NCBI RefSeq assembly: GCF_004341365.1
Contig: NZ_SLXH01000018.1
Location: 26,359 to 90,358, forward strand
Direction of reading: 5' to 3'
DNA length: 64,000 nucleotides
From: Simplicispira metamorpha
Lineage (GTDB): Bacteria > Pseudomonadota > Gammaproteobacteria > Burkholderiales > Burkholderiaceae_C
This document shows, in pieces, positions 7,631 through 16,185 of this stretch (position 1 is its first letter; each line of letters opens with the position of its first letter). Both the position numbers and the translations under genes were made by a program. The notes under the pieces were generated by a model, which did no database searches, was not told the DNA's origin, and saw nothing but the letters and a program-made list of their open reading frames with translations.

Positions 7631-8905
7631 TCAGATGCCGGGCGTGGCCAGCCACTGCACCAGCTGGCGCGCCACCCGCGCATCGCTGAGCAGCGCCAGG
7701 TGCCCCAGGCCGTGCAGCACGCGCTGGTGGTCTGGGGTAAATGCCAGGGTGCGGGCGGGGTCGTCGTGCAGGCCCAGGGCGCTGCGCAGGGGCACCAGGC
7801 CATCGCCCACCAGGCGCTCGGCCAGGGGGCTGCGCTGGCGCGCAAGGGTGGCGGCGATGGCATAGCAGGCCACGCCCTCGGGCAGCGGCAGGGGCTGGCG
7901 CAGGTCAGCGCCCGACTGGAAGCGGCTGCGCCCTTGCCAGTCGGCATCCAGCACATGGCCGTGGCGCAGGTCGGTGATGCCCGCGCTGCGCAGTTGGCCC
8001 AGCCGCACCAGCGGGCGGCTGTAGGGCGTGCTGCCCAGCAGCAGTTGCAGCCAGTGGCCCGCGCGCTCCAGCGGTGCGCCGTGGTGCGGCGTGCCCAAAA
8101 AAACGATGGGGCCCAGCTGCTGGGGCCAGTGCTGGCCCGCCTGGCGGCCCTGGTGGCAGGCGCTGCGCACCACCAGCCCGCCCATGCTGTGCGCCAGCAC
8201 CGCGCAAGTCTGCACCGGCACGGGCCAGTCGGCCAGCAAGGTGTCGATCAGGCCCGCCAGCGCGCGCCCGTTGACCGAGGTGTGCAAGCCGCTGTTGTAG
8301 CGCACGTACACCGGCGTGTAGCCCAGCGCCCGGGCCAGGTGCTGGCCGTGGTCGTGGCCTGCGCGCTGCCATTGCAGGTCGTTCATGCACAGGCCGTGAA
8401 CCAGCAGCAAAACCTTGCCCGTGGCGCCGCCACGGGCGTGCAGGGCGGCCACATCCAGCGGCTGGCCGTGCTGGTACAGCCCCATGGGGATGGCCAGCGG
8501 GTTGGCGTCCTGGGCCAGGCGGTCGCCCATGACGCCGTTGAGGGCGGCGAGCACCGCCTGGCGCTGCGGGGCAGCTTTGGCCGCTGCATCTTGCGGGCTG
8601 GGCAACCAGGGCTCCAGGCGCAAGAGTGCGCCCTGCAAGGCAGCATCGACCAGGCCGGTGGCACCGTAGATGCCCCGGTACACCAGCCCCGTCAGGCCGC
8701 GCGTGCGGCCCGGCTCAGTGCCGCCGGGCAAGCCCAGGGTGCCCAGCACCGACTGGTGGATGCCCTCGACGATGTGGGTCACGCCCTGCGTGGCCTGGGT
8801 GGCCAGGCGGGCGGCGCCGCGCAGGTCGGCCATGCGCCACTGGCGCAGCACGCCGCCAGGAGGCGGCGGCGGGCCAGCGGCGGGAGGGGGCTTGGGGGCA
8901 GTCAT
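7631..8905 (-). CDS. Alpha/beta hydrolase, lipase/esterase-like
   Basis: 424 residues from ATG 8903-8905 (MTAPKPPP). The N-terminal ~15 residues are Pro-rich. LLLVHGLCMND is the oxyanion-hole strand, AHSMGGLVVRS holds the nucleophile Ser in a GxSxG-like elbow, LGTPHHG follows, and the region DGLVPLRSALG with GLGHLALL near the C-terminus supplies likely Asp and His. The pattern resembles PGAP1-like or triacylglycerol lipase-type hydrolases. The substrate is not known. No clear signal peptide is present. The DHH phosphoesterase gene ends 37 bases upstream, so they could be co-transcribed. Confidence 0.8.
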   Translation of the reverse strand: MTAPKPPPAAGPPPPPGGVLRQWRMADLRGAARLATQATQGVTHIVEGIHQSVLGTLGLPGGTEPGRTRGLTGLVYRGIYGATGLVDAALQGALLRLEPWLPSPQDAAAKAAPQRQAVLAALNGVMGDRLAQDANPLAIPMGLYQHGQPLDVAALHARGGATGKVLLLVHGLCMNDLQWQRAGHDHGQHLARALGYTPVYVRYNSGLHTSVNGRALAGLIDTLLADWPVPVQTCAVLAHSMGGLVVRSACHQGRQAGQHWPQQLGPIVFLGTPHHGAPLERAGHWLQLLLGSTPYSRPLVRLGQLRSAGITDLRHGHVLDADWQGRSRFQSGADLRQPLPLPEGVACYAIAATLARQRSPLAERLVGDGLVPLRSALGLHDDPARTLAFTPDHQRVLHGLGHLALLSDARVARQLVQWLATPGI

Positions 8906-8942
8906 GCGTGGAGCCCCATTGCGTGGGGCCAGCGCGCAATGC

Positions 8943-9875
8943 TCAGCCGTCGGCGCGAATGCGCTGCACCAGCGCTTGCAAAACGGTTTCGGCCTGCTCG
9001 TTGGCGATCTGGCAGGTGCCCGCCGCGTTGTGGCCGCCACCGCCGTATTCCAGCATCAGATTGCCCACGTGGGTTTGGCTGCTGCGGTCAAGAATGGACT
9101 TGCCGGTGGCAAACACGGTGTTCTGCTTTTGCACACCCCACATCACATGGATGGAGATGTTGGCCGTGGGGAACAGCGCGTAAATCATGAAGCGGTTGAC
9201 CGCCCAGATGGTTTCTTCAGCGCGCAAGTCCAGCACCACCAAGTTGCCGTGCTGGGTGGCGCAGCGCAGGATTTGCTCTTTGGCGCGGGCGGCGTGGTCA
9301 AAGTAGAGCGTGACGCGCTCTTGCACATCGGGCAGGGCCAGGATTTGCGCGATGGTGTGGTCGCGGCAGTATTTGATGAGATCCATCATCAGCTGGTAGT
9401 TGCTGATGCGGAATTCGCGAAAGCGCCCCAGGCCGGTGCGCGAGTCCATCAGGTAGTTCAGCAGCACCCAGCCTTGGGGGTCGAGGATATCTTCGCGCGA
9501 ATACTGGGCCGAGTCGGCCTGATCGACGGCTGCCATCATCTCGTCGGTGACGCGCGGAAAACGCGCCTTGCCACCGTAGTGGTTGTACACCACGCGCGCC
9601 GCCGAGGGGGCGTGCGCCTCGATGATGTGGTTGGCACGCTCGCCGGTGTTGCGCACGGTTTCGGACTCGTGGTGGTCAAACACCAGGTGCGCGCCGGGCA
9701 CGTAAGGCAGGTTGGTGGTGATGTCGCGCTCGGTGATGGCGATCTTGCCGTCCTGCATGTCTTTGGGGTGGACGAACAGGATGTCGTCGATCAGCTCCAG
9801 CTCATGGAGCAGCACGGCGCACACCAGGCCATCAAAGTCGCTGCGGGTCACCAGTCGGTAGGGGGGTTGGCTCAC
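8943..9875 (-). CDS. DHH/DHHA1 family phosphoesterase (exopolyphosphatase-like)
   Basis: 310 residues using GTG 9873-9875 (VSQPPYR), which sits a proper distance after AGGAGA; a longer ATG start at 9965 would overlap the next gene. RSDFDGLVC is DHH motif I, FDHHES is the signature DHH motif, VDQADS provides another metal-binding Asp, and GGGGHNAAG near the C-terminus is the DHHA1 substrate-binding motif. DHH enzymes are Mn-dependent phosphoesterases acting on polyphosphate, short oligonucleotides or cyclic dinucleotides. Which one applies here cannot be read from the sequence. Confidence 0.85.
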   Translation of the reverse strand: MSQPPYRLVTRSDFDGLVCAVLLHELELIDDILFVHPKDMQDGKIAITERDITTNLPYVPGAHLVFDHHESETVRNTGERANHIIEAHAPSAARVVYNHYGGKARFPRVTDEMMAAVDQADSAQYSREDILDPQGWVLLNYLMDSRTGLGRFREFRISNYQLMMDLIKYCRDHTIAQILALPDVQERVTLYFDHAARAKEQILRCATQHGNLVVLDLRAEETIWAVNRFMIYALFPTANISIHVMWGVQKQNTVFATGKSILDRSSQTHVGNLMLEYGGGGHNAAGTCQIANEQAETVLQALVQRIRADG

Positions 9876-9931
9876 GGGGTTCTCCTGAAAGGCAGGGTTG
9901 GTGTCATGAAAAAACAAAAATGCGCGCGCGC

Positions 9932-11218
9932 TCAGAACCGCTCGCCGGGCGCCAGATAGCGCCACTGGCCCACGGGCAGGTTGCCCAGCGTGATGCGGCC
10001 CATGCGGATGCGCTTGAGGCCCACCACTTTGAGGCCAACCTGCTCACACATGCGGCGGATCTGGCGTTTTTTGCCCTCGGTGAGCACAAAGCGCAGCTGC
10101 TCGGGGTTTTGCCATTCGACGCGGGCGGGCTTGAGCGGCTGGCCGTCCAGGCTCAGGCCGTGGCGCAGGCGATCGAGCAGCGCGGGCGGAAACACCGCCT
10201 GCACGTTGGTGCTGACCGGGTCGTGCTCGTGGATTTCTTGCAGCGGCGCGCTGCGTGCATCGGGGTGGCTGATGGGAGCCTGGCCGGGGCCGTGGTAAAC
10301 CACGCGCACCAGGTATTCTTTTTCCAGCTCAGAGTCTTCACCGATGAGCTGGCGCGCCACGCGGCCATCCTGCGTCAGCACCAACAGGCCCACCGAGTCG
10401 ATGTCCAGCCGCCCGGCGGGCGCCAGGCCGCGCAGGTGCGGCGGCGTAAAGCGCAGGCCGCTGGCGTCACCCTGCCAGTGGGTGCGCGGGTTGATGAGCA
10501 TCACCGCCGGGGTGTGGCCATCTTCGGCCTGGCCCGAGACGTAGCCGATGGGCTTGTTCAGCAGGATGGTGACTTGGCTGTCTTGCTGGCGCTGGGCCGC
10601 GCGCTCGACGGTGACGCGGTCTTGCGGCGTGACTTTGACGCCCATCTCGGCCACTTCGCCGTTCACATAGACCCAGCCGTGCGCAATCCAGTCGTCGGCC
10701 TCACGGCGCGAGCACAGGCCCAGTTCGGCCAGGCGCTTGTTCAGGCGCATGCTGCCATCGGGATTGGGCGCTGGTGCCGGGCGCGGGCCGGGGGCCGGGC
10801 GCGCGGCGCTGGTGCGGGGTGCGGCGGGGTCGGCGGCACGGGACGGTGTAGGAGCGGCGCCACGGGGCGCGCGGTAGGCCGATGGCACCGGGGCGCCACC
10901 ACGCGGGGCGTTGCCTGCGGGGCGCGGGGCACTGGCGTTGCCACGGGGCGCAGTGCCTGCCGGGCGGGCGGGCGGCGCATCAGCCGACCAGACGCGGTTG
11001 GCGGGCGCGGGCGGGCGGTGGCCGTCCTCGCGCGGTGCGGAAGCGGCGCCCCGGGGCGCAGAGCGCGGGGGGCGGGCACCGGCAGGCGCTGGCGCACTGG
11101 GCGCGGACGAGAGCACCGGGCGGCGCAGCACGGGCCGCGCAGACTGGCCCCCGGGCGCTGGCGCGGCGGCGGTCAGCGGGGCATCAGAGCCCCGGGGAGG
11201 GCGGGCGGCAGAGGACAT
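9932..11218 (-). CDS. rRNA pseudouridine synthase (RluF-like) with Pro/Ala/Arg-rich N-terminal extension
   Basis: 428 residues from ATG 11218. Residues about 1-150 are a low-complexity Ala/Pro/Arg/Gly stretch with recurring APRG units. Then comes an S4 RNA-binding domain (RLNKRLAELGLCSRREAD) and the RluB/E/F-type catalytic domain, with the active Asp in GRLDIDSVGLLVLTQDG and LTEGKKRQIRRMCEQVG near the end. The EKEYLVRV and PVGQWRYL strings resemble RluF, which modifies 23S rRNA. The exact target is uncertain. No ribosome binding site is obvious, and a repeat copy lies 12 bases upstream of the start. The disordered extension may bind RNA, an inference from composition. Confidence 0.85.
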   Translation of the reverse strand: MSSAARPPRGSDAPLTAAAPAPGGQSARPVLRRPVLSSAPSAPAPAGARPPRSAPRGAASAPREDGHRPPAPANRVWSADAPPARPAGTAPRGNASAPRPAGNAPRGGAPVPSAYRAPRGAAPTPSRAADPAAPRTSAARPAPGPRPAPAPNPDGSMRLNKRLAELGLCSRREADDWIAHGWVYVNGEVAEMGVKVTPQDRVTVERAAQRQQDSQVTILLNKPIGYVSGQAEDGHTPAVMLINPRTHWQGDASGLRFTPPHLRGLAPAGRLDIDSVGLLVLTQDGRVARQLIGEDSELEKEYLVRVVYHGPGQAPISHPDARSAPLQEIHEHDPVSTNVQAVFPPALLDRLRHGLSLDGQPLKPARVEWQNPEQLRFVLTEGKKRQIRRMCEQVGLKVVGLKRIRMGRITLGNLPVGQWRYLAPGERF

Positions 11219-11230
11219 AAATTTCAAATT

Positions 11231-11279
11231 TGATAGCTGGTCGCGCCCACCACGCAAGGGCTGGGCACGGATTTGGCAT
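11231..11279 (+). repeat. Comamonadaceae-type intergenic repeat, copy 4
   Basis: A divergent core TGATAGCTGGTCGCGCCCAC (11231-11250) followed by GCAAGGGCTGGGCACGGATTTGG. It occupies most of the 99-base gap between the EAL gene and the pseudouridine synthase gene, just upstream of the latter's ATG. Confidence 0.6.
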
Positions 11280-11317
11280 AAATAAACCGGGCGGATGGGC
11301 CGGGCATAGGCATCGCC

Positions 11318-13660
11318 TCAGGTCTGCTGTGCGTGCCAGGCCAGAAAGGCATCCACCGGCAAGGGGCGGGCGATATGGTAGCCCTGCGCTTCATCACAGG
11401 CCAGCGCACGCAACCGCTCCAGGATGGCGGCGTTCTCCACTCCCTCGGCCACCACCGTGAGCCCGAGATTGTGCGCGAGGTCGATGGTGGAGCGCACGAT
11501 GGTGGCATCGTTCTCATCGGTCTGCATGCCCATGACAAAAGACTTGTCGATTTTCAGCTCATCGACCGGTAGGCGCTTGAGGTAGCCCAGCGAGGAGTAG
11601 CCGGTGCCGAAGTCGTCGATCGAGAGCTTGAAGCCCTGCTGCGACAGGCGGTTGAGCATGGCCTCGGCGCGCTGGGGGTCGTCCATGATGGCGCTTTCGG
11701 TGATCTCCAGGCAAAAAGCGCTGGCCTGCACGCCGTGGCGCACCAGCATGGCGCCCAGGCGCACGCTGAGGGCGGGGTCGAGCAGGTCGCGGGTGGACAG
11801 GTTGACCGAAATGCGCAGCCCCATGCCCCGCGTGCGCTCGTCGGCCAGCAAGCGGGCAGCGGCATCGAACATCCACAGCGTGAGCTGGCGCACAAAGCCG
11901 GTCTGCTCGGCAAACGGGATGAACTCGGCAGGCGGCACCAGGCCGCGCTGCGGGTGCTGCCAGCGCACCAGGGCTTCGGCGGCCAGGCCGTGGCCGCCTT
12001 GCAAGGCCACTTTGGGTTGCAGGTACAGGCGCAGCTCGTTTTGCTCGACGGCGCGGCGCAGCTCGGTCAGCAGCGACAGGGTTTGCGCGCTGGCCGAGTC
12101 CAGTGCCGCGTCGTAGAGCTGGGGGCCATCGAGGCGGCGCTTGGCGGCGTACATGGCCACCTCGGAGTGGCTCAGCAGCGTATCGACATCGGCGGCATCG
12201 GTGGGCCAGCAGGCAATGCCCATGCCCGCGCTCAAGTCCACGGTTTGCTCGCCAAAGGCCAGGGGTTCTTCAAAGGCGTGGGCGATGCGCCGCGCCACTT
12301 CCAGCGCGGCAGACGCGTCGGTGCGCCGCAGCAGCAGGGCGAATTCGTTGCCGCCCAGGCGCGCCACCATGTCGCCGTGGGCCATGACCTGCTGGCGCAG
12401 GCGGTCGGCCACGGCTTGCAGCAACTGATCGCCAAAGGCGTAGCCCAGCACGTCGTTGACGTGTTTGAAGCGGTCGAGGTCGAGCGTAATCACCGCCAGC
12501 GGCATGGCCTGCGTGGTGTAGGCAGCGTGGGCCTCGATGGCCTGCAACACGGTGTCGCGAAAGCGCTCGCGGTTGGGCAGGCCGGTGAGGCGATCCCAGT
12601 ACGCCAGGTGGCGGATTTCGGCTTGCTGCTCGGCAATGCCGATGCGCATGTGGTCAAACGAGCGGGCCAGGTAGCCGACCTCGTCGTTGCGGTCGGTGTG
12701 CTCGACGGGCACGTCGTACTCGCCGCGCGAGAGGCGCTGGGTGCCCAGCACCAGCGAGCGCAGCGGCGTGGTGACGCGCCGCGCCATCAGGCCGCTGCCC
12801 AGCGCGGCCAGCAGCAGACCCACCACGGTGATGATGGCCAGCAGCACCTGCAACTGGCGGTACGGGGCCACGACCTCATCGACCGAGCGCAGCAGCAGCG
12901 CCTGCGCCTGGCCATCGGCCAGGGCGCTGGCACGCGCCAGCAAGGTGCCTTGGACACTGGCCAGCTCGGTAACGGGGCCGGTCTGTGCGCGCAGCATCTG
13001 CAACGCACCTTCGGGCAGGGTGCTGACGGGCACGGCCCAGGCGCCATCGGCTGCGCGCACGCGCAGCGCCACCTGCACCGACAGCAGCTGGTGCATTTCA
13101 TCGGCCAGCGCCTGGTGTACCGGAAAGCCCATCAGCACCCAGCCCACCAGCACGGGCGCCTTCAAAGGCACCAGCACGAATTGGTAGGGCAAGCCGTCTA
13201 CCACCGCGATATGGCTGCCTTGCTGCGTGCCCGAGAGCACGGGCAGCATCTGCGCCAGCGCGTCTTGCAGGTCGCCCATGCCCTGGGCGCGGCTGACCGA
13301 GCGCAGTTGCAAGCCCGTGTCCAGCAGCGCAGTGACGGAAGCGCCCAGGCGCAGGCCGTGGTTTTGCAAGGCCGATTCGATGGTGTCCAGATCGTCCGAA
13401 TGCACCGCCGAGCGAAAGCCGTAGTCTGCCGCCAGCAGCGTGGCACCCTGGCGCAGACGATCGGCGTTTTGCGCCAGCAGGTGGCGCCAGACGTTTTCAT
13501 CGGTGTCCAGCGCGCGGGCAATCTGGCTGCGTGCATTGCGCTCGATGGCGGCGCGCACTACGCCAAATCCGGCCACCTGCACCAACAGCAGCAACAGCAA
13601 AGACATGCCCACCAGCCGCACCACCAGGCTGCGCTGCCAACCTACGTGCAGCGCGCTCAA
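11318..13660 (-). CDS. Membrane GGDEF/EAL protein with HAMP; GGDEF degenerate (GGNEF), EAL intact
   Basis: 780 residues starting at TTG 13660 within TTGA, overlapping the cupredoxin stop; GGAG lies eight bases upstream. A membrane segment at about 12-37, a periplasmic sensor region, a second membrane segment near 265-290 and a HAMP linker precede the GGDEF domain (LTGLPNRERF, LDLDRFKHVND), whose signature reads RLGGNEFALL, so cyclase activity is doubtful. The EAL domain keeps AAEALVRW, ISVNLSTRDL, ITESAIMDD, DDFGTGYSSL and KIDKSFV, expected for an active c-di-GMP phosphodiesterase. It is the last gene of a coupled operon with a DUF4394 lipoprotein and a cupredoxin. The periplasmic domain may sense something handled by those proteins (inference). 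Confidence 0.9.
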   Translation of the reverse strand: MSALHVGWQRSLVVRLVGMSLLLLLLVQVAGFGVVRAAIERNARSQIARALDTDENVWRHLLAQNADRLRQGATLLAADYGFRSAVHSDDLDTIESALQNHGLRLGASVTALLDTGLQLRSVSRAQGMGDLQDALAQMLPVLSGTQQGSHIAVVDGLPYQFVLVPLKAPVLVGWVLMGFPVHQALADEMHQLLSVQVALRVRAADGAWAVPVSTLPEGALQMLRAQTGPVTELASVQGTLLARASALADGQAQALLLRSVDEVVAPYRQLQVLLAIITVVGLLLAALGSGLMARRVTTPLRSLVLGTQRLSRGEYDVPVEHTDRNDEVGYLARSFDHMRIGIAEQQAEIRHLAYWDRLTGLPNRERFRDTVLQAIEAHAAYTTQAMPLAVITLDLDRFKHVNDVLGYAFGDQLLQAVADRLRQQVMAHGDMVARLGGNEFALLLRRTDASAALEVARRIAHAFEEPLAFGEQTVDLSAGMGIACWPTDAADVDTLLSHSEVAMYAAKRRLDGPQLYDAALDSASAQTLSLLTELRRAVEQNELRLYLQPKVALQGGHGLAAEALVRWQHPQRGLVPPAEFIPFAEQTGFVRQLTLWMFDAAARLLADERTRGMGLRISVNLSTRDLLDPALSVRLGAMLVRHGVQASAFCLEITESAIMDDPQRAEAMLNRLSQQGFKLSIDDFGTGYSSLGYLKRLPVDELKIDKSFVMGMQTDENDATIVRSTIDLAHNLGLTVVAEGVENAAILERLRALACDEAQGYHIARPLPVDAFLAWHAQQT

Positions 13661-14283
13661 GGTGCCAGCTCCGCCAGCCGCACCAGGGCGGTGGCACCGG
13701 AGGCAGATACCTCCAGGGCCTGCTCGGGTACTGGCGCCCCTGCGGGCAACCGGGCGTGCCAGGTGCGCAGCCGGTAGCGGCCTGCGGGCACGGCGCTCAG
13801 GGCCGCCTGACCGCTGGCACTGGTCTGGGCGTAGTAGGGGGTGTCGAGCACCAGCACCCAACCCACCATCTGGTCATGGATGTTGCAGCCCAGCACCACC
13901 ACGCCGCTTTGCTCAAAGCGCACCGGCTGGGCGGGCGTACCTGCGTAGAGCTTGAGCTCGAACTTCTTTGCGGGCGAGAACGAATAGACATGGTGGCGCA
14001 CCGTGTCGTGGTTGGGAAAGCGCACCTCGCTGCCCACCGGCACGATCAGTATCTGGGGCACAAATTGTTTGTGGTTTTGCGCCATCTCCAGGCCCGCCAC
14101 GGGGCGCACCTGGCGGCGCGCCTGTTCAGACTCCAGAAACACCACCGCATCGGCCACGCTGCGGCCACTGGCGTCCTGCACTTGCACTTGCACATCGGCG
14201 GCCTGGGCGCTGGCGGCCAGCAGTGCCCCAGCGCACCCCAGCAGGACTGCACCCATGTGGGTGCCCATGCCTGCGCACCTCAT
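13657..14283 (-). CDS. Periplasmic cupredoxin-like protein (methylamine-utilisation/plastocyanin type)
   Basis: 208 residues with a signal peptide ending in AASAQA. The type-1 copper residues look present: a His in FPNHDTVRHHVYSFS, then the Cys and second His in VVLGCNIHDQMVGW with Met four residues after the Cys-His pair. The C-terminal part (GQAALSAVPAGRYRLRTWHARLP) is a carboxypeptidase-regulatory-like beta domain. Such proteins are small periplasmic copper proteins, often annotated as methylamine utilisation proteins without functional proof. The start codon overlaps the DUF4394 stop (ATGA) and its own stop overlaps the TTG start of the EAL gene, so all three are translationally coupled. 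Confidence 0.8.
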   Translation of the reverse strand: MRCAGMGTHMGAVLLGCAGALLAASAQAADVQVQVQDASGRSVADAVVFLESEQARRQVRPVAGLEMAQNHKQFVPQILIVPVGSEVRFPNHDTVRHHVYSFSPAKKFELKLYAGTPAQPVRFEQSGVVVLGCNIHDQMVGWVLVLDTPYYAQTSASGQAALSAVPAGRYRLRTWHARLPAGAPVPEQALEVSASGATALVRLAELAP

Positions 14284-15173
14284 GGCGCAATGGCGATGCC
14301 CAGCAGCGCTGCGCCATCGCCCACGGTGCCCAGCGCCGTCGCGCGGCCACTGGCCAGGTCAATCTGGTAGAGCCGGGTGGGCGCATAGCCCCCGGTGCGC
14401 AGCGCCGCCAGCGCGGTGTTGGACACATCCGAAATATCGAACGCCGCATCGGCCAGCGGCCCCAGCCCCAGGGCGCCCACGGTGCGCAAGGCGCCGGTGT
14501 TGGGCGATACCACGGGCACGGCGCCCTCCAGCGAGCCTTGCATGACCAACGTGCCCTGGCGGCGGTCGATGGCGTAGTTGGTGGTGAGCTGCTCGTTGCG
14601 GGTGTTGTAGGTGTAGGCGGCGGCCACGATGTCGGGCCGCTGGCCTGCGTGGGCGTCGTCCGCAGCGTAGTGCAGGGCGCCATCGGGCTGCACGCCGCTC
14701 TGGGCGGCATCGCCATCGACCTGCGCGCCCGTGTCGGGGTGCAGACGCAGGTTCAGGCCGCCGGGGCCCACCACCCGGATGCGATCGACGGTGGGGTTGA
14801 AGTCCATGCCAAAAGCGCCCTGCGGCAACGCCAGCGAGGCACCTGCGCCCACGGGCTGCAAGGCACCGCTGCGGGCGTCCAGCGTGTACAGGCGCCCCGC
14901 CTGCGACAGCGCATACAGCACGCCCCGCGCCACGCGGTAGTCGATGCCCACCAGCGCATCGCCCGCAGGCAGGCCGGTGATGGGCGTGCGCTGCAAGATG
15001 TGTGCGGGCTGGCCCGCGTTGAACGTGAGCAGCTCCATGGATGCCGTGACGGCCAGCACCACCTCGGTGCGCACTGGCGCCGGGGGAGTGGTCAGGCTGG
15101 CACAGCCCGCCAGCAGTGCAGGCAGCACCGCCAGGGAAAACCGGTGACGCACCGGCACAAACATCCACGTCAT
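14280..15173 (-). CDS. DUF4394 family lipoprotein
   Basis: 297 residues. The N-terminus has a hydrophobic stretch and the lipobox LLAGCAS, so it is probably a lipoprotein exported through Sec. The body is a repeated beta pattern (LLTFNAGQPAHILQRTPITG, LYTLDARSGALQPVG, GMDFNPTVDRIRVVG, NLRLHPDTG, TRLYQIDLASGRATALGTVG) typical of DUF4394, which resembles a propeller. The family's role is unknown. It is the first gene of the operon with the cupredoxin and the GGDEF/EAL protein. Start at ATG 15173; a shorter start is possible. Confidence 0.8.
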   Translation of the reverse strand: MTWMFVPVRHRFSLAVLPALLAGCASLTTPPAPVRTEVVLAVTASMELLTFNAGQPAHILQRTPITGLPAGDALVGIDYRVARGVLYALSQAGRLYTLDARSGALQPVGAGASLALPQGAFGMDFNPTVDRIRVVGPGGLNLRLHPDTGAQVDGDAAQSGVQPDGALHYAADDAHAGQRPDIVAAAYTYNTRNEQLTTNYAIDRRQGTLVMQGSLEGAVPVVSPNTGALRTVGALGLGPLADAAFDISDVSNTALAALRTGGYAPTRLYQIDLASGRATALGTVGDGAALLGIAIAP

Positions 15174-15260
15174 GGAAAAACTCCTTGCAGCAAGTGCGTT
15201 GGTTATACCTGATGCACAGCCCCACGAAGGCCATTTGCAGCGATGAAATTGCTACCAATT

Positions 15261-15307
15261 GAATAGCTGCTTGCGCCCATCCACATTGGCCTAGAGGCCG
15301 TTTTTAA
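15261..15307 (+). repeat. Comamonadaceae-type intergenic repeat, copy 5
   Basis: The core GAATAGCTGCTTGCGCCCAT (15261-15280) is followed by TTGGCCTAGAGGCCGTTTTTA, which can form a GGCC..GGCC hairpin with a T run. It lies in the gap between the Crp/Fnr gene stop and the DUF4394 start and its tail reaches the Crp/Fnr stop codon. Confidence 0.65.
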
Positions 15308-16011
15308 TGAAATATGCTGGAGCGCAGCGCATCGGGGTCCAGCACACGCAGGCCACCATACTCCACGCGGATCACGCCCTGCGCTTGCAGCATGGCCAAT
15401 GCCTCGTTCACCCGCTGGCGCGACAGGCCCACCAGGTAGGCCATCTCTTGCTGGGTGATGCGCAGCACCTCGCCCACACTGGGGTAGAGCACCGGGTTGA
15501 ACAACGCCGCCAGGCTGCGCGCAACACGCACGTCGGGGTTGTTGAGGCGGTCGATCTCGCGCGCGGCAATGAACTGGCCCAGCCGCTCGTTGAGCTGGTT
15601 CATCACAAAGCGGTTGAAGCCGATCGAGTGGTCCAGCAGCCAGTGAAAGGTGTCTATGGGCAGGCCCGCCACCACGCTTTTGCGCAGCGCCTGGATGTTG
15701 TAGCGATAGGGCTCGCGCTTGAGGGCCGTGCCCTCGCCAAACCAGCCGCCCGGCGGTACGCCGGTGAAGGTCATGGAGGCGCCGTCGGCACTGTCGGCGC
15801 TCATCTTGAGCAGCCCTTCCACCACACCAAACCAGTACGTCACCGGCTTGCCCACGCGGCACACATAGTCGCCCGCGCTGGCGTCTCCCACCAGCAGCGA
15901 GGCCACGGCCCGCTCACGCTCGGCAGGCCGCAACGCAGCCAGCCAGGGGATGCCATCGATTTCTTCAGCGCGTGGCAAACGGCGGCGCTGGTGCAGCGAA
16001 AGTTCATGCAT
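15304..16011 (-). CDS. Crp/Fnr family transcriptional regulator
   Basis: 235 residues. Residues about 25-140 form the cyclic-nucleotide-binding-type effector domain (GDYVCRVGKPVTYWFGVVEG, PPGGWFGEGTALKREPYRY). The C-terminal winged helix-turn-helix reads ITQQEMAYLVGLSRQRVNEA then LQAQGVIRVEYGGLRV. The recognition helix SRQRVNEAL differs from that of Crp (SRETVGRIL), and the FNR iron-sulfur Cys cluster is absent. It is divergent from a LIV-type binding protein gene. A TTGTC-N8-GACAA palindrome lies between them and another precedes the CoA-ligase/importer operon, so it probably controls both (inference). The effector is unknown. Confidence 0.9.
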   Translation of the reverse strand: MHELSLHQRRRLPRAEEIDGIPWLAALRPAERERAVASLLVGDASAGDYVCRVGKPVTYWFGVVEGLLKMSADSADGASMTFTGVPPGGWFGEGTALKREPYRYNIQALRKSVVAGLPIDTFHWLLDHSIGFNRFVMNQLNERLGQFIAAREIDRLNNPDVRVARSLAALFNPVLYPSVGEVLRITQQEMAYLVGLSRQRVNEALAMLQAQGVIRVEYGGLRVLDPDALRSSIFH

Positions 16012-16082
16012 GGTTCAACGGGTGCGCGAGACAAAAACAGGCCGTCGGCAGCGCCACGGCTACGGGATTTCCACGAGCCAGA

Positions 16083-16100
16083 TTGTCAGCTGCAAGACAA
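16083..16100. promoter_or_regulatory. TTGTC-N8-GACAA palindrome in the divergent promoter region
   Basis: TTGTC (16083-16087) and GACAA (16096-16100) are separated by eight bases. This is the symmetry and spacing class of Crp/Fnr operators. The centre is about 94 bases before the ATG of the binding protein gene at 16186, inside the gap between it and the regulator gene. The same pattern recurs at 17429-17446. Confidence 0.55.
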
Positions 16101-16185
16101 ACTCTGACTGCACACTGGCCCATGATGGCCGCCTGCGCTGCCTTGCGGCCCCCTCCTCTCTTCAGGATTCAGGAACCCGACCACC

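Noticed and set aside
5923..7689. A 588-codon plus-strand frame opposite htpG
   Set aside because: htpG is unmistakable on the other strand; the antisense frame has no family features.
9876..9965. A longer ATG start for the DHH phosphoesterase
   Set aside because: It would overlap the neighbouring pseudouridine synthase gene and add a non-conserved hydrophobic stretch; GTG 9875 has a correctly spaced AGGAGA.
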